Assembly (NCBI GenBank): GCA_947444195.1
Contig: CANEZL010000020.1
Coordinates: 1-64,000, forward strand
DNA length: 64,000 bases
DNA from: Methylobacteriaceae bacterium
GTDB taxonomy: Bacteria > Pseudomonadota > Alphaproteobacteria > Rhizobiales > Beijerinckiaceae
Direction of reading: 5' to 3'
Shown: positions 44,432-53,349 of the stretch, piece after piece
Position numbering within the stretch: the first letter of the stretch is position 1
Layout of the letters: each line of letters starts with the position of its first letter
Notes under the pieces: generated by a model
Database searches by the model: none
What the model saw: only the letters and a program-made list of their open reading frames with translations
What the model was told of the DNA's origin: nothing
Translations under genes and position numbers: made by a program

Positions 44432-44565
44432 GCCCTCTCCTTCCCCCATGGAACTCGCGCTTGCCCGAGTTCTGCTCCCAGTGCCCAAGTCGGGCAGGCC
44501 CGACTCGGGATGGGGGAAGGGTGGCCCTCGCGTCAGCGAGGATCGGGAGAGGGGAGCGACGATGC
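44432..44565. repeat. Interspersed palindromic repeat, copy matching 62652-62795
   Basis: The block around 44482 (tgcccaagtcgggcaggccc) through ggagaggggagcgacgatgc is nearly identical to 62707-62790. It holds small dyads, including actcgcgcttgcccgagt and cccaagtcgggcaggcccg. Confidence 0.75.
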
Positions 44566-44740
44566 AGGACAGGGCCCGGCATCGACGATGAGCCTCGACC
44601 GGAAGCCGGTTTCTCCTCCCCCGATCCGCTTTACGCGGGCCACCCTCCCCCGCTGAGGGGAAGGTGGTCGTGGAGATGGCTGCCCGAGACGTCCGGACAC
44701 GGTAGCCCGCAGAGGGGGCAGGAAGAGCGCGGCCCTACGG
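44566..44740. repeat. Second, inverted and degenerate repeat part
   Basis: A stretch with tctcctcccccgatccgc and gggccaccctcccccgctga reads like the same element in the opposite orientation, more degenerate. No gene is seen anywhere in 44380-44824. Confidence 0.45.
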
Positions 44741-44772
44741 TCGGGTGAATCCGCGGCCACCGGAAACGCGAA

Positions 44773-44798
44773 GGGCCCCGGCGTTCCCGCCGGGGCCC
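44773..44798 (-). terminator. Terminator of the Bax-inhibitor-like gene
   Basis: Perfect 11-bp stem, gggccccggcg / cgccggggccc, with loop ttcc. On the minus strand it is followed by ttcgcgttt. It lies 27 bases past the gene stop and may work in both directions. Confidence 0.7.
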
Positions 44799-44824
44799 TC
44801 CTCGTTCGTCCGGTCAGCTCAGGC

Positions 44825-45592
44825 TCAGCGGCGGTCGCCCATGAGCGAGAGCAGGAACTGGAACATGTTGATGAAGTCGAGGTACAGCGTCAGGGCGCCG
44901 TTCACCGACATCTTGGCCGCGCCCTCCGCGTCGAAGCCGCTGTAGAGATACATCTCCTTCAGCTTCTGCGTGTCGTAGGCGGTGAGGCCCGCGAAGATCA
45001 GCACGCCGAGCACCGAGATCGCGAAGGACAGGGCGCTGGAGGCCAGGAACAGGTTCACCAGCGAGGCGATGATCAGGCCGATCAGACCCATGATGAGGAA
45101 CGAGCCCATCCCCGAGAGGCTGCGCTTCGTGGTGTAGCCGTAGAGGCTCAGGCCGCCGAAGGTCGCCGCGGTGATGAAGAACACCCGCACCACGCTCGCG
45201 CCCGTGAAGACGAGGAGCAGCGTCGACAGGGACGCGCCCATCACCGCCGCGAAGGCGAAGAACATCGTCCGCGCGGAGGCGGCCGACATCCGGTCCATCC
45301 GCATCGAGAAGACGAAGATGAACACCAGCGGCGCGAACATCAGCACCCACTTGAGGGGGGTGTTGTAGAGGGTCTGGCCGAACGGGGTCAGCGCGAGCTT
45401 GCCCGTGGCCGTGGTCGCCGTGGCGGCCATGTTGATGCCGAGCGCCACGAGGCCCGAGATGCCGAGGCCGACGACCATGTTGTTGTAGACGCCGAGCATG
45501 AAGCTGCGCAGGCCCTGGTCGACGTCGACCTGCGTGCCGGCGTATCCCGGCGCCTCGGCGCCGTACCGGAAGGGGCTGTTGTCGAATGCCAT
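44825..45592 (-). CDS. Bax inhibitor-1/YccA-family membrane protein
   Basis: 255-residue protein with seven transmembrane segments, beginning with a cytoplasmic leader of about 30 residues (VDQGLRSFMLGVYNNMVVGL). The C-terminal signature LTAYDTQKLKEMY contains the conserved Asp used in pH-sensitive calcium leak by BsYetJ-type proteins. The bacterial YccA/YbhL group interacts with the FtsH protease and is widely conserved in alphaproteobacteria. ATG 45592 follows AAGGGAACTCCC. Single-gene unit with its own terminator. Confidence 0.92.
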   Translation of the reverse strand: MAFDNSPFRYGAEAPGYAGTQVDVDQGLRSFMLGVYNNMVVGLGISGLVALGINMAATATTATGKLALTPFGQTLYNTPLKWVLMFAPLVFIFVFSMRMDRMSAASARTMFFAFAAVMGASLSTLLLVFTGASVVRVFFITAATFGGLSLYGYTTKRSLSGMGSFLIMGLIGLIIASLVNLFLASSALSFAISVLGVLIFAGLTAYDTQKLKEMYLYSGFDAEGAAKMSVNGALTLYLDFINMFQFLLSLMGDRR

Positions 45593-45849
45593 GGGAGTTC
45601 CCTTGAGGATGCTCTCTCAGCGGGTTTCAGAAGAGGCTCCGCGAAGCCTCTGGCGCCGGAGAGCGCCTCGCCTCCGAATATGTTGCGTCGCAGGGCCAGA
45701 CACAAGAGCCCGGTCGAGCTTGCCGCGCCGGTTTTCGGGGGGCTGGAGGCGCATTTTTGTTTGATTCGGGCGGGATTAAAAAGCCTTCACCCGCCGGCGA
45801 CCCGACCTTTAACTATGTCGGTCCGGCGAATGTAGGCACGGGTGCCGCC
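45593..45849. other. Intergenic region upstream of the Bax-inhibitor gene
   Basis: No gene seen. The segment 45740-45825 is AT-richer (tttttgtttgattcggg, gggattaaaaagcc) and probably contains the promoter for the minus-strand gene. Confidence 0.4.
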
Positions 45850-45876
45850 GCGGCCAGGGGCTTCGGCCCCGGCCGC
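45850..45876 (-). terminator. Hairpin after the YbbP-like permease gene
   Basis: gcggcc-a-gggg pairs with cccc-ggccgc across a cttcgg-type loop; one bulged A. It lies just beyond the permease stop on the minus strand. Confidence 0.55.
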
Positions 45877-45890
45877 GATGGAATATACGC

Positions 45891-48467
45891 TCACGGCCCG
45901 CGCAGATACGGTGCCGGCTTCTGGCCGAGGATGCGCCAGGTGCCCGCGAGGCCGAGGACGACCGCGAGCAGGACCGCGAGGCCGGCCGCGACCAGGGCGC
46001 CGGAGAGGTCGAGGGTGAAGTCGAGCCGCATCACCCGCGTCACGATCACCCAGCCCGCGAGGCTCCCCGCCACCAGCCCGAACACGGCGGTGGCGAGCCC
46101 GAGCGCGCCGTATTCCAGGCCGTAGGCGGCGAGCAGCCGCCCGCGGCCGGCACCCAGCACCTTCAGCACCACCGCGTCGTAGAGCCGGGCCCCGTGCCCG
46201 GCCGCGACGGCGCCGGCCAGGACCAGCAGGCTCGCCAGCACGGCCACCGCGCTCGCCCCGCGGATGGCCAGGACCAGCTTGCCGACGAGGGCGCCGACCG
46301 CCTCCAGCGCGTCCTTCACCCGCACGCTGGTGACGGAGGGGAAGGCGTGGGCGACGTCGCGCAGGATGCGGTTCTCGGCGGCCGCGTCCGTGCCGCCGGC
46401 GAGCGTCAGGGTGGCGAGGTCGGAATGCGGCGCCCCCCGGAAGGTGCCGGGGGAGAACACCATCACGAAGTTGATGCCGAGGTTGCGCCACTCGACCTTG
46501 CGCAGGTTGGCGATCTCGGCGGTGACGTTGCGCCCGAGCACGTTCACGGTGACGTTGCCCCCGACCCTGAGGCCGAGTTGCCGCGCGAGGTCCGCGTCGA
46601 AGGAGACCAGGGCGCGCCGCCCCTCCTCCGCGCTCCACCAGCGGCCGGCGGTGAGCACCGAGCCGTCGGGCAGGTCGTCGGCGTAGGTGATGCCGCGGTC
46701 CCCGTCGAGCACCCAGGCCGCGTCCTCCGGCGGCCGGATCCGGCCCGCGGCCACCCCGTCGAGGGCGACGATGCGCCCGCGCATCATCGGCACGCGCTCG
46801 ACCTTGCCCGTGGGGGCGGCCTGCGCGAGGAAATCGTGGAAGCGGGTCGCGTCCGCCGAGGGGATGTCGAGGAAGAACAGGTTCGGGGCCCGCGCCGGCA
46901 GGCTGGCGTTGAGGGTGCGGCGCACGTTGGCGTCGATGAGGCTCAAGGTGACGAGGAGCGTGACGCCGAGCCCGAGGGACAGCACCACGGTGGGGGTGAG
47001 CGCCCCCGGCCGGTGGAGATTGGCCAGCGCCATGCGCGGGGCGGCCCGGCGGGGGTGGGGCAGCCGGCGGGCGAGGGTCATCAGCCCCGAGGCCACGAGG
47101 CGCAGGAGCCCGAAGGCGAGCCCGGCCGCCGCGATGAAGACCAGGGCGACCCGCCGGTCGAAGGCGGTGGCCACCGCCAGCGCCACGAGGGCGAGGAGGG
47201 CCGCCGCCAGCATCAGCCGGTAGCGCGGGCGCGCCGTGCGGGCCGAGGGATCGACGGTGTCGCGGAACAGGCCTGAGACCGGCACGTCGTGGGCGCGCCC
47301 GAGCGGCGTGATCGCGAAGGCGAAGGCGGTGAGCAGCCCGTAGGCGGCGGCGAGGGCGAGTTCCCCCGGCGCCAGCGTCGGGTTCAGGGGCAGCGGCAGG
47401 GCCTCGTGGAACAGGGCGTCGATGAGGAAGGGCAGGCCCGCGCCGAGGACGAGGCCGAGCCCCGTGCCGAGGCCCGCGATCAGCATGACCTGCAGCAGGT
47501 AGAGCCCGACCACCTGCGAGCCCGGCGCGCCCACGCTCTTCAGCGTCGCGATGGCGCCGCGCTTGCGCTCCACGAAGGCGTGGACGGCGTTGGCCACGCC
47601 GACCCCGCCGACGATGAGGGCGGTGAGCCCGACGAGCGTCAGGAACTGCGTGAAGCGCTCGATGCTCTTGGCAAAGCGCGGATCGGCGTTGGAGCGGGTG
47701 CGCACCTCCCAGCCCGCTTCCGGCGCGGCCTTGGCGATGCGCGCGGCCGCCCCGTCGATCTCCGCATCCCCGGCGCCGCGGGGGAGCGCGATGCGATAGC
47801 TCCAGCGGTTGAGGCTGCCCGGCTGGACGAGGCCGGTGGTGCGCAAGGCCTCCTGACCGATCAGGAGGCGCGGCCCGAAGCCGATGCCCCCCGCGATCTT
47901 GTCGGGCTCCGAGACGAGGCTGGCGCGGATCTGGAAGGGGTGGCCGGCGAGGGTCAGGCGATCGCCCGGCTTGAGGTCGAGCCGGGTCATCAGGGCCGGG
48001 TCGGCCACCGCCCCCGGCACGCCGTCGCGGTTCGCCAGCAACTCGCCCAGCGGGAGGTGCGGCTCGGTGACGAGGGCGCCCGCCATCGGGTAGCGCTCGT
48101 CCACCGCCTTCAGTTCGACGAGGGTGGCCCCCTCGCCCGCCACCGCCATGGCCCGCAGGGTGGCGACCACGCCCACCGGCCCTTCGCGGGCGAGGATCGC
48201 GCGCTCCTCCGCGCTCGCCTCCCGGTTGATCAGGTAGTAGCTGAGGTCGCCTCCCAGGATGCGCCGCCCCTCGCGGCCGAGGCCGTCCGAGAGCGAGCGC
48301 GAGATCGAGGCGACGCCCGCGATCGCCGCGACGCCCAGCGCGATGCAGGCGAGGAAGACGACGAAGCCCGACAACCCCCCGCGCAGCTCCCGCAGGGCGA
48401 GGCGCAGGGTGAGCGGCAGGCGGGAGGGGCGGGGTGCCGGCCCGGCGGCGGGAAGGGTCCCATGCAT
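45891..48467 (-). CDS. FtsX-like ABC transporter permease (YbbP type)
   Basis: 858-residue inner-membrane protein with ten predicted helices in the YbbP/LolC-FtsX arrangement: one near residues 33-55, a large periplasmic domain, three around 265-380, a central pair, a second periplasmic domain, and three at the end. LKSVGAPGSQVVGLYLLQVM and KVLGAGRGRLLAAYGLEYG are the paired ATPase-coupling FtsX segments. ATG 48467 overlaps the stop of the ATPase gene. The frame stays open far upstream, but that part is the shadow of ybbA. Function in E. coli is undefined; it may move lipoprotein or lysophospholipid species together with TesA. Confidence 0.9.
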   Translation of the reverse strand: MHGTLPAAGPAPRPSRLPLTLRLALRELRGGLSGFVVFLACIALGVAAIAGVASISRSLSDGLGREGRRILGGDLSYYLINREASAEERAILAREGPVGVVATLRAMAVAGEGATLVELKAVDERYPMAGALVTEPHLPLGELLANRDGVPGAVADPALMTRLDLKPGDRLTLAGHPFQIRASLVSEPDKIAGGIGFGPRLLIGQEALRTTGLVQPGSLNRWSYRIALPRGAGDAEIDGAAARIAKAAPEAGWEVRTRSNADPRFAKSIERFTQFLTLVGLTALIVGGVGVANAVHAFVERKRGAIATLKSVGAPGSQVVGLYLLQVMLIAGLGTGLGLVLGAGLPFLIDALFHEALPLPLNPTLAPGELALAAAYGLLTAFAFAITPLGRAHDVPVSGLFRDTVDPSARTARPRYRLMLAAALLALVALAVATAFDRRVALVFIAAAGLAFGLLRLVASGLMTLARRLPHPRRAAPRMALANLHRPGALTPTVVLSLGLGVTLLVTLSLIDANVRRTLNASLPARAPNLFFLDIPSADATRFHDFLAQAAPTGKVERVPMMRGRIVALDGVAAGRIRPPEDAAWVLDGDRGITYADDLPDGSVLTAGRWWSAEEGRRALVSFDADLARQLGLRVGGNVTVNVLGRNVTAEIANLRKVEWRNLGINFVMVFSPGTFRGAPHSDLATLTLAGGTDAAAENRILRDVAHAFPSVTSVRVKDALEAVGALVGKLVLAIRGASAVAVLASLLVLAGAVAAGHGARLYDAVVLKVLGAGRGRLLAAYGLEYGALGLATAVFGLVAGSLAGWVIVTRVMRLDFTLDLSGALVAAGLAVLLAVVLGLAGTWRILGQKPAPYLRGP

Positions 48468-49207
48468 CAGGCGAGCGCCTCGGCCTCGATCTGGCCCGAG
48501 CGCAGGCGCACGGTCCGGTCGCAGAGGCGGGCGAGGCCCGGATCGTGGGTGACGAGGACGAGGGTGGCGCCGCGGTCGCGCTTCAGCCCGAACAGGAGGT
48601 CGACGATCTGCCGGCCCGTGGCCTCGTCGAGATTGCCGGTGGGCTCGTCGGCGACCAGGATCGCGGGATCCGGGGCGATCGCCCGCGCGATGGCGACCCG
48701 CTGCTGCTCGCCGCCCGACAGCTGGGCCGGGTAGTGGTGCAGCCGGTGCCCGAGGCCGACCGCGGTGAGTTCGGCCCGCGCCCGCTCCAGCGCCCCCGGC
48801 CGGTCGGCGAGTTCGAGGGGCAGGGCCACGTTCTCCAGCGCCGTCATGGTCGGCACCAGGTGGAAGGCCTGGAACACGATGCCGATGCGCCGGCCCCGGA
48901 AGCGGGCGAGCGCATCCTCGTCGAGGTCGCCGAGATCGGCGCCGTCGATGCGGATCGTGCCCGAATCCGGCCGCTCCAGCCCGGCCATCACCATGAGCAG
49001 CGTCGACTTGCCGGAGCCCGAGGGCCCGACGAGGCCGACCGCCTCGCCCCGGGCGATGTCGAGGGAGATGCCGCGCAGCACGTGCGTGCGGGCCGCCCCG
49101 CGCCCGAGGCTGAGGTCGATCGCGCCCAGGCTCACGGCCGGGGCATTCGGGGACGGGGCCTTGTCTGGGGTCACGCGGAGGCCGATCTCTTGCGCGATGG
49201 AAGGCAT
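48467..49207 (-). CDS. ABC transporter ATP-binding protein (YbbA/LolD type)
   Basis: 246-residue ATPase of the MacB/LolD family. Walker A is GPSGSGKST near residue 62, the Q-loop VFQAFHLVPTMTA, signature LSGGEQQRVAIARA, Walker B ILVADEPTGNLDEATG, switch His in VTHDPGLA. ATG 49207 was chosen as the first start giving family-like length. Coupled by TGATG to the permease. The gene is divergent from tesA, exactly as in E. coli ybbA-ybbP/tesA, supporting a shared role in handling acyl or lysophospholipid products at the inner membrane. Confidence 0.93.
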   Translation of the reverse strand: MPSIAQEIGLRVTPDKAPSPNAPAVSLGAIDLSLGRGAARTHVLRGISLDIARGEAVGLVGPSGSGKSTLLMVMAGLERPDSGTIRIDGADLGDLDEDALARFRGRRIGIVFQAFHLVPTMTALENVALPLELADRPGALERARAELTAVGLGHRLHHYPAQLSGGEQQRVAIARAIAPDPAILVADEPTGNLDEATGRQIVDLLFGLKRDRGATLVLVTHDPGLARLCDRTVRLRSGQIEAEALA

Positions 49208-49295
49208 GGCGGACGAGGCTCGGGTGCGGCTGCTGGGAGATCTGTGCGCTGCGACACGCGGCGAATCCGGCACGGGCGGTGGATGCGGGCGGGAT

Positions 49296-50006
49296 ATGGG
49301 CCCGCGCGGGGCCAAACGCCAAGGTCTCATTCGCCGGGGCTTCCTGCGGCGGGTGCGCGCCGACGGATTCGCCCGCGCCCTTCTCCTCCTCGCCCTGGTC
49401 CTGCTGATGCCTGTTGCCGCCCATGCCGAATCCGGCCGTCCGCTCCGGCTCGTGGCCCTCGGCGACAGCCTCACCGCGGGCTACCGCCTGCCCGCGGAGG
49501 CCGCCTTCCCCGCCGTGCTGGAGCGGGAACTGGCCAAGCGCGGCCGCGCGGTGCAGGTCGCCAATGCCGGGGTCTCGGGGGATACGACGACGGGCGGCCT
49601 CGACCGGGTCGACTGGTCGGTGCCGGACGGGACGGACGGCGTCATCCTCGAACTCGGCGCCAACGACATGCTGCGCGGCACCGACCCGGCGGTGACCAGG
49701 AAGGCGCTCGACGGCATCGTCTCCCGCCTGAAGGCGCGCGGCATCCCGGTTCTGCTGGCCGGCATGCGGGCCTCGGCCAATCTCGGGCCCGACTACGTGG
49801 CGCGCTTCGACGCGATCTATCCCGACCTCGCGCGCCAGTACGGGCTCGTTCTCTACCCCTTCTTCCTCGCGGGCGTGGCGGGGGAGCGCGGGCTCAACCT
49901 CGACGACGGCCTCCACCCGAACCCGCGGGGCGTCGAGACGATCGTCGCCGGCATCCTGCCCACGGTCGAGACCTTCCTCGGGCGGCTCGGCACGCCGACG
50001 CGCTGA
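49296..50006 (+). CDS. tesA: Periplasmic GDSL acyl-CoA thioesterase/lysophospholipase TesA
   Basis: SGNH-hydrolase with block I ALGDSLTAGYRLP (nucleophile Ser), block II SGDTTTGGLDR (oxyanion Gly), block III GANDMLRG (Asn) and block V DGLHPNPRG (Asp and His). A signal sequence (ALLLLALVLLMPVAAHA) directs it to the periplasm. The start is uncertain: ATG 49206, ATG 49296 and GTG 49352 are all in frame; I chose 49296. Family members are about 190-230 residues, which agrees. The ThpR gene overlaps its stop by one base (TGATG). TesA hydrolyses thioesters and lysophospholipids in vitro. Confidence 0.92.
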   Translation: MGPRGAKRQGLIRRGFLRRVRADGFARALLLLALVLLMPVAAHAESGRPLRLVALGDSLTAGYRLPAEAAFPAVLERELAKRGRAVQVANAGVSGDTTTGGLDRVDWSVPDGTDGVILELGANDMLRGTDPAVTRKALDGIVSRLKARGIPVLLAGMRASANLGPDYVARFDAIYPDLARQYGLVLYPFFLAGVAGERGLNLDDGLHPNPRGVETIVAGILPTVETFLGRLGTPTR

Positions 50007-50545
50007 TGCCGCGCCTGTTCACCGCCCTCGCCGTCCCGCCCGAGACGGGTGCGCGCCTCGCCCTCCATCGCGGCGGCCTGCCGGGGGCCCGCTGGATCGA
50101 GCCGGCCGATTACCACGTCACCCTGCGCTTCCTCGGCGACATCGACGCGGACGTGGCCGAGGACGTGGCGGAGGCGCTCACCGAGATGCGCGCCCGCGAT
50201 CCGATCACCGTCGTGCTCGACGGGCTCGGCGTCTTCGGCGGCGACCGGCCCCGCGCCCTCTTCGCCGCGGTGGCGCAGGACCCGGCCCTGATGGACCTCC
50301 AGGCCGAGCAGGAGCGTCTGGTCCGCCGGGCCGGCGTGCCGCCGGAGCGCCGCAAGTTCACGCCGCACGTGACCCTGGCGCGCCTGAAGCGCGAGGCGAG
50401 CCCGGAGGCGGTGGCGATGCACGTGGCCCAGGGCGGGCTGTTCGAGCCCCTGACCTTCGAGGCCCGCGCGGTGACGGTGTTCTCGGCGCGCGAATCCACG
50501 GGCGGCGGCCCCTACGTCGCGGAGGCGGAATTTCCGTTCGCGTGA
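50006..50545 (+). CDS. thpR: RNA 2',3'-cyclic phosphodiesterase ThpR
   Basis: 179-residue 2H phosphoesterase. Two HxT motifs appear, HVTLRFLG near residue 37 and HVTLARL near residue 122, forming the paired active site. It hydrolyses 2',3'-cyclic phosphates to 2'-phosphates and was first described as a 2'-5' RNA ligase (LigT). ATG 50006 overlaps the tesA stop, so the genes are co-translated, though a functional link is not known. Length matches the family. Confidence 0.94.
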   Translation: MPRLFTALAVPPETGARLALHRGGLPGARWIEPADYHVTLRFLGDIDADVAEDVAEALTEMRARDPITVVLDGLGVFGGDRPRALFAAVAQDPALMDLQAEQERLVRRAGVPPERRKFTPHVTLARLKREASPEAVAMHVAQGGLFEPLTFEARAVTVFSARESTGGGPYVAEAEFPFA

Positions 50546-50601
50546 GGATCGGCGGCCTCAGGTGCCGACCCGCCCGCGGAGGCGGCCCTGCGGGGCCTGC
50601 A

Positions 50602-50694
50602 TCAGTGCGCGCGGCGGGCGTACCAAGCGACGCCGAAACCGAGCGCCAGCGCGCCGAAGGCCCAGCCGATCAGGAGATAGTGCTGCGCGTCCAT
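50602..50694 (-). CDS. Tiny single-transmembrane protein (30 aa)
   Basis: A 30-residue frame from ATG 50694: MDAQHYLLIGW, a hydrophobic middle AFGALALGFGVAW and a basic end YARRAH. The charge pattern (short acidic N-terminus, one helix, positive C-terminus) is that of a membrane microprotein. Its ATG overlaps the stop of the gene upstream by TGATG, strongly suggesting it is translated. No family recognised; CcmD-type small proteins look similar in layout but no cytochrome-c maturation genes are nearby. Confidence 0.55.
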   Translation of the reverse strand: MDAQHYLLIGWAFGALALGFGVAWYARRAH

Positions 50695-50957
50695 CACCGG
50701 AGGCCTCTCAGAACGGTCCGTGCCGTCCAATGTAGGACGGCGCTGACGACGACACAAACGAACGCCGTGATCCCGGTCGCGACGATAGCGGACGGATTGG
50801 CCGGTCCCGGAGGCCGCTGGGCGAACAGGGGTGCCAGACCGCCGACCGCCAGCACGGCGATCGCGACACCGTTGATGTAGGTCGCCGAGAGCTTCGCCCG
50901 CTCGTTCCCGACGAGCTTCGCGCGGGCATCGTCCGAGGAATCCGGCTCGATCGGCAT
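50694..50957 (-). CDS. Small two-transmembrane protein (87 aa)
   Basis: 87 residues from ATG 50957: a charged N-terminus (PIEPDSSDDARAKLVGNERAK), helix one AIAVLAVGGLAPLF, a Pro-rich hairpin AQRPPGPANPS and helix two GITAFVCVVVSAVLHW. The acidic-to-basic layout and codon use look genuine. It overlaps the 30-residue gene downstream, forming a two-gene microoperon between thpR and coaA. Function unknown; a small membrane regulator is possible, but nothing in the sequence says so. Confidence 0.65.
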   Translation of the reverse strand: MPIEPDSSDDARAKLVGNERAKLSATYINGVAIAVLAVGGLAPLFAQRPPGPANPSAIVATGITAFVCVVVSAVLHWTARTVLRGLR

Positions 50958-51007
50958 GGCGAACCCTCAGGGGAGACGTTGCTGATCCGGATGGGCCCCG
51001 GCGCACC

Positions 51008-52009
51008 TCACAGCCGCCGCAGGGCCACGCTCTCGATCCGGTGGCTCGCGCCCTTCGACAGGATCAGCCCGGCGCGCTGGCGCGTCGGCAGGATGTTCTC
51101 GCGCAGGTTCGGCAGGTTGATCGTGGTCCAGAGCCGGTCGGCGATGGCGAGCGCCTCGGCCTCGTCCACCTCGGCGTATTTGCGGAAATAGGAGCGCGGA
51201 TCGCGGAAGGCCGTCTCGCGCAATTTCATGAAGCGCATGACGTACCAGCGGTGCAGGTCGTCCTCGTGCCCGTCGAGGTAGATCGAGAAGTCGAAGAAGT
51301 CGGAGACGAAGGGGATCGCCGTGCCGTCCCGCGGCAGGCGCGCCGGCTGGAGCACGTTCAGGCCCTCGACGATCAGGATGTCGGGGCTCTCCACCACCCG
51401 CTCCTCGCCGGGCACCCGGTCGTAGACGAGGTGGGAGTAGAGCGGCGCGCTCACCCGCGGATGGCCGGCCTTCACGTCGTGGAGGAAGCGCAGGAGGGCC
51501 GCCGTGTCGTAGCTCTCGGGGAAGCCCTTGCGCTCCATGATGCCGCCCGCCGCGAGCTCCGCGTTCGGCAGGAGGAATCCGTCGGTGGTGACGAGGTCGA
51601 CCTTCGGCGTGTTCGGCCAGCGGGCCAGCAGCGCCGCGAGGATGCGCCCGGTGGTCGACTTGCCCACCGCCACCGAGCCGGCGAGCCCGATGATGTAGGG
51701 CCCCTTGCGCTCGCGCTCGGCCAGGAGGAAGCGCTGCGTGGCCTTGAACAGCCCCTGGGTCGCCGCGACGTAGAGGGAGAGCAGGCGCGAGAGCGGCAGA
51801 TAGATCGCCACCACCTCCTCGACGGAGATCGGATCGTTGATCGATTGCAGCCGGGTGAGGTCGTCGGCCGAGAGCGTTAGCGGCGTGTCGGCGCGCAGGC
51901 TCGCCCATTCCTCGCGGCTGAAGCGGCGGTAGGGCGAGAGCCCCTCGGGCCCCTCCCCCGTCACCGGATCCTGGCCCTCAGCCCCGATCGGTGCCGGCGC
52001 GAGGCTCAT
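51008..52009 (-). CDS. coaA: Type I pantothenate kinase CoaA
   Basis: 333-residue cytosolic kinase phosphorylating pantothenate, the rate-limiting step of CoA synthesis. The P-loop is [15 protein letters not shown] near residue 112; further family blocks are [32 protein letters not shown] and the C-terminal RADLILSKG-type [12 protein letters not shown]. The ATG at 52009 overlaps the hisE stop as ATGA, so it is the last gene of a his-coa transcription unit. This coupling of hisE and coaA is common in Rhizobiales. Confidence 0.95.
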   Translation of the reverse strand: MSLAPAPIGAEGQDPVTGEGPEGLSPYRRFSREEWASLRADTPLTLSADDLTRLQSINDPISVEEVVAIYLPLSRLLSLYVAATQGLFKATQRFLLAERERKGPYIIGLAGSVAVGKSTTGRILAALLARWPNTPKVDLVTTDGFLLPNAELAAGGIMERKGFPESYDTAALLRFLHDVKAGHPRVSAPLYSHLVYDRVPGEERVVESPDILIVEGLNVLQPARLPRDGTAIPFVSDFFDFSIYLDGHEDDLHRWYVMRFMKLRETAFRDPRSYFRKYAEVDEAEALAIADRLWTTINLPNLRENILPTRQRAGLILSKGASHRIESVALRRL

Positions 52010-52329
52010 GTGTGTCGCCTCGCGGCCTTCTCGGCGAGCCCGCTCTGCGCGGTGCGGCGCTCCAGCTCGGCCATCACCGCGGAGAGCGGCACGCCGCCGG
52101 CCTGGAGCAGCACCACGAGGTGGTAGAGCACGTCGGCGGCCTCCGCGGTCAGCCCGGCCCGGTCGCCTTGCACCGCGGCGATGGCGGCCTCCACCGCCTC
52201 CTCGCCGAGCTTCTTGGCGGCCTTGGCCGGCCCGCCCGCGAGCAGCTTGGCCGTGTAGGACTGATCGGGCGGGGTGCCGGCCCGGCTCGCCACCAGCTGG
52301 GCCAGATCGTTCAACGTGTACTCGGTCAT
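52006..52329 (-). CDS. hisE: Phosphoribosyl-ATP diphosphatase HisE
   Basis: 107-residue all-alpha MazG-fold enzyme hydrolysing PR-ATP to PR-AMP, step two of histidine synthesis. [18 protein letters not shown] and [17 protein letters not shown] hold the EExxE-(helix)-ExxD metal-binding motifs. ATG 52329 gives the usual length. It is the stand-alone HisE, not fused to HisI. Its stop overlaps coaA. A 230-base gap with an inverted repeat separates it from hisF upstream, so it may have a separate promoter. Confidence 0.95.
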   Translation of the reverse strand: MTEYTLNDLAQLVASRAGTPPDQSYTAKLLAGGPAKAAKKLGEEAVEAAIAAVQGDRAGLTAEAADVLYHLVVLLQAGGVPLSAVMAELERRTAQSGLAEKAARRHT

Positions 52330-52472
52330 GCAACACCGTGCATCAGGGGAGCCCGCAACGGCGCCGCGATCGGCGGGAAATTGCGACATGACCCGGTGAC
52401 GGGCAAGCCGGGCCGCTGACAGATGGCACAGGCCTTGGGGTTATGCACCGATGCCGCAGGGATTAGGACCGC

Positions 52473-52538
52473 CTCGCGAAACGCCGGGCGCCGGGAGTTC
52501 CTTCTCCGGCCGCGGCGATGCGAAGGGCGTTTCGCGAG
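52473..52538. repeat. 13-bp inverted repeat between hisF and hisE
   Basis: Arms ctcgcgaaacgcc (52473-52485) and ggcgtttcgcgag (52526-52538) are perfectly complementary around a 40-base GC-rich centre. Could be a terminator for hisF or a mobile remnant. Otherwise the 52330-52563 gap shows nothing. Confidence 0.6.
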
Positions 52539-52563
52539 AGATGCCCGGTCCGGGCGGCTGGCT

Positions 52564-53340
52564 TCACCCGTCGCGGCGCATGGCGAGGCCGGCCGCCGCC
52601 ATGTGGGCCTTAGCCTCGGCCACGCTGGCTTCCCCGAAATGGAAGATCGAGGCGGCGAGCACCGCGCTGGCGCCGCCCTGGGCCACGCCCGCCACGAGGT
52701 CGTCGAGGCCGCCGACGCCGCCCGAGGCGATCACCGGCACGTTCACCGCGTCGGCGATGGTGCGCGTCAGGGCGAGATCGTAGCCGGAGCGGGTGCCGTC
52801 CCGGTCCATGGAGGTCACCAGCAGCTCGCCCGCCCCCTTGGCGGCCACGGTGCGGGCGAAGGCCACGGCGTCGATCCCGGTGGGGGTGCGCCCCCCGTGG
52901 GTGAAGATCTCCCAGCGGGCGGGCTCGCCGTCCCCCGAGACGCGCTTGGCGTCGATCGCCACCACGATGCACTGCGCGCCGAACTTCTCCGCGGCCTGGG
53001 CGACGAGGTCGGGATCCTTCACCGCGGCCGTGTTGATCGCGACCTTGTCGGCACCCGCGAGCAGCAGGGCGCGCACGTCCGCCACCGCGCGCACGCCGCC
53101 GCCGACGGTCAGCGGCATGAAGCAGGCCTCCGCCGTGCGGCTCACCACGTCCAGCAGCGTGCCGCGGGCCTCGTGGCTCGCGGTGATGTCGAGGAAGCAG
53201 AGCTCGTCGGCGCCTGCCGCGTCGTAGGCCTTGGCCGCCTCGACGGGATCGCCCGCGTCGCGCAGTTCGAGGAACTTCACGCCCTTGACGACGCGGCCGT
53301 CCTTGACGTCGAGGCAGGGAATGATGCGGGTCTTGAGCAC
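52564..53340 (-). CDS. hisF: Imidazole glycerol phosphate synthase subunit HisF
   Basis: 258-residue TIM barrel that, with HisH, forms IGP and AICAR from [21 protein letters not shown] holds the first catalytic Asp, [12 protein letters not shown] the region of the second (Asp near residue 130), and [13 protein letters not shown] and [10 protein letters not shown] the phosphate sites. The start is GTG at 53340. DUF29 lies nine bases upstream. Standard length. Confidence 0.96.
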   Translation of the reverse strand: MLKTRIIPCLDVKDGRVVKGVKFLELRDAGDPVEAAKAYDAAGADELCFLDITASHEARGTLLDVVSRTAEACFMPLTVGGGVRAVADVRALLLAGADKVAINTAAVKDPDLVAQAAEKFGAQCIVVAIDAKRVSGDGEPARWEIFTHGGRTPTGIDAVAFARTVAAKGAGELLVTSMDRDGTRSGYDLALTRTIADAVNVPVIASGGVGGLDDLVAGVAQGGASAVLAASIFHFGEASVAEAKAHMAAAGLAMRRDG

Positions 53341-53349
53341 GCGGGGCCT

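Noticed and set aside
45891..49916. 1341-codon minus-strand frame suggesting an ATPase-permease fusion
   Set aside because: The part upstream of 48467 is out of frame with the recognisable ATPase and is a shadow; the permease starts at ATG 48467 by TGATG overlap.
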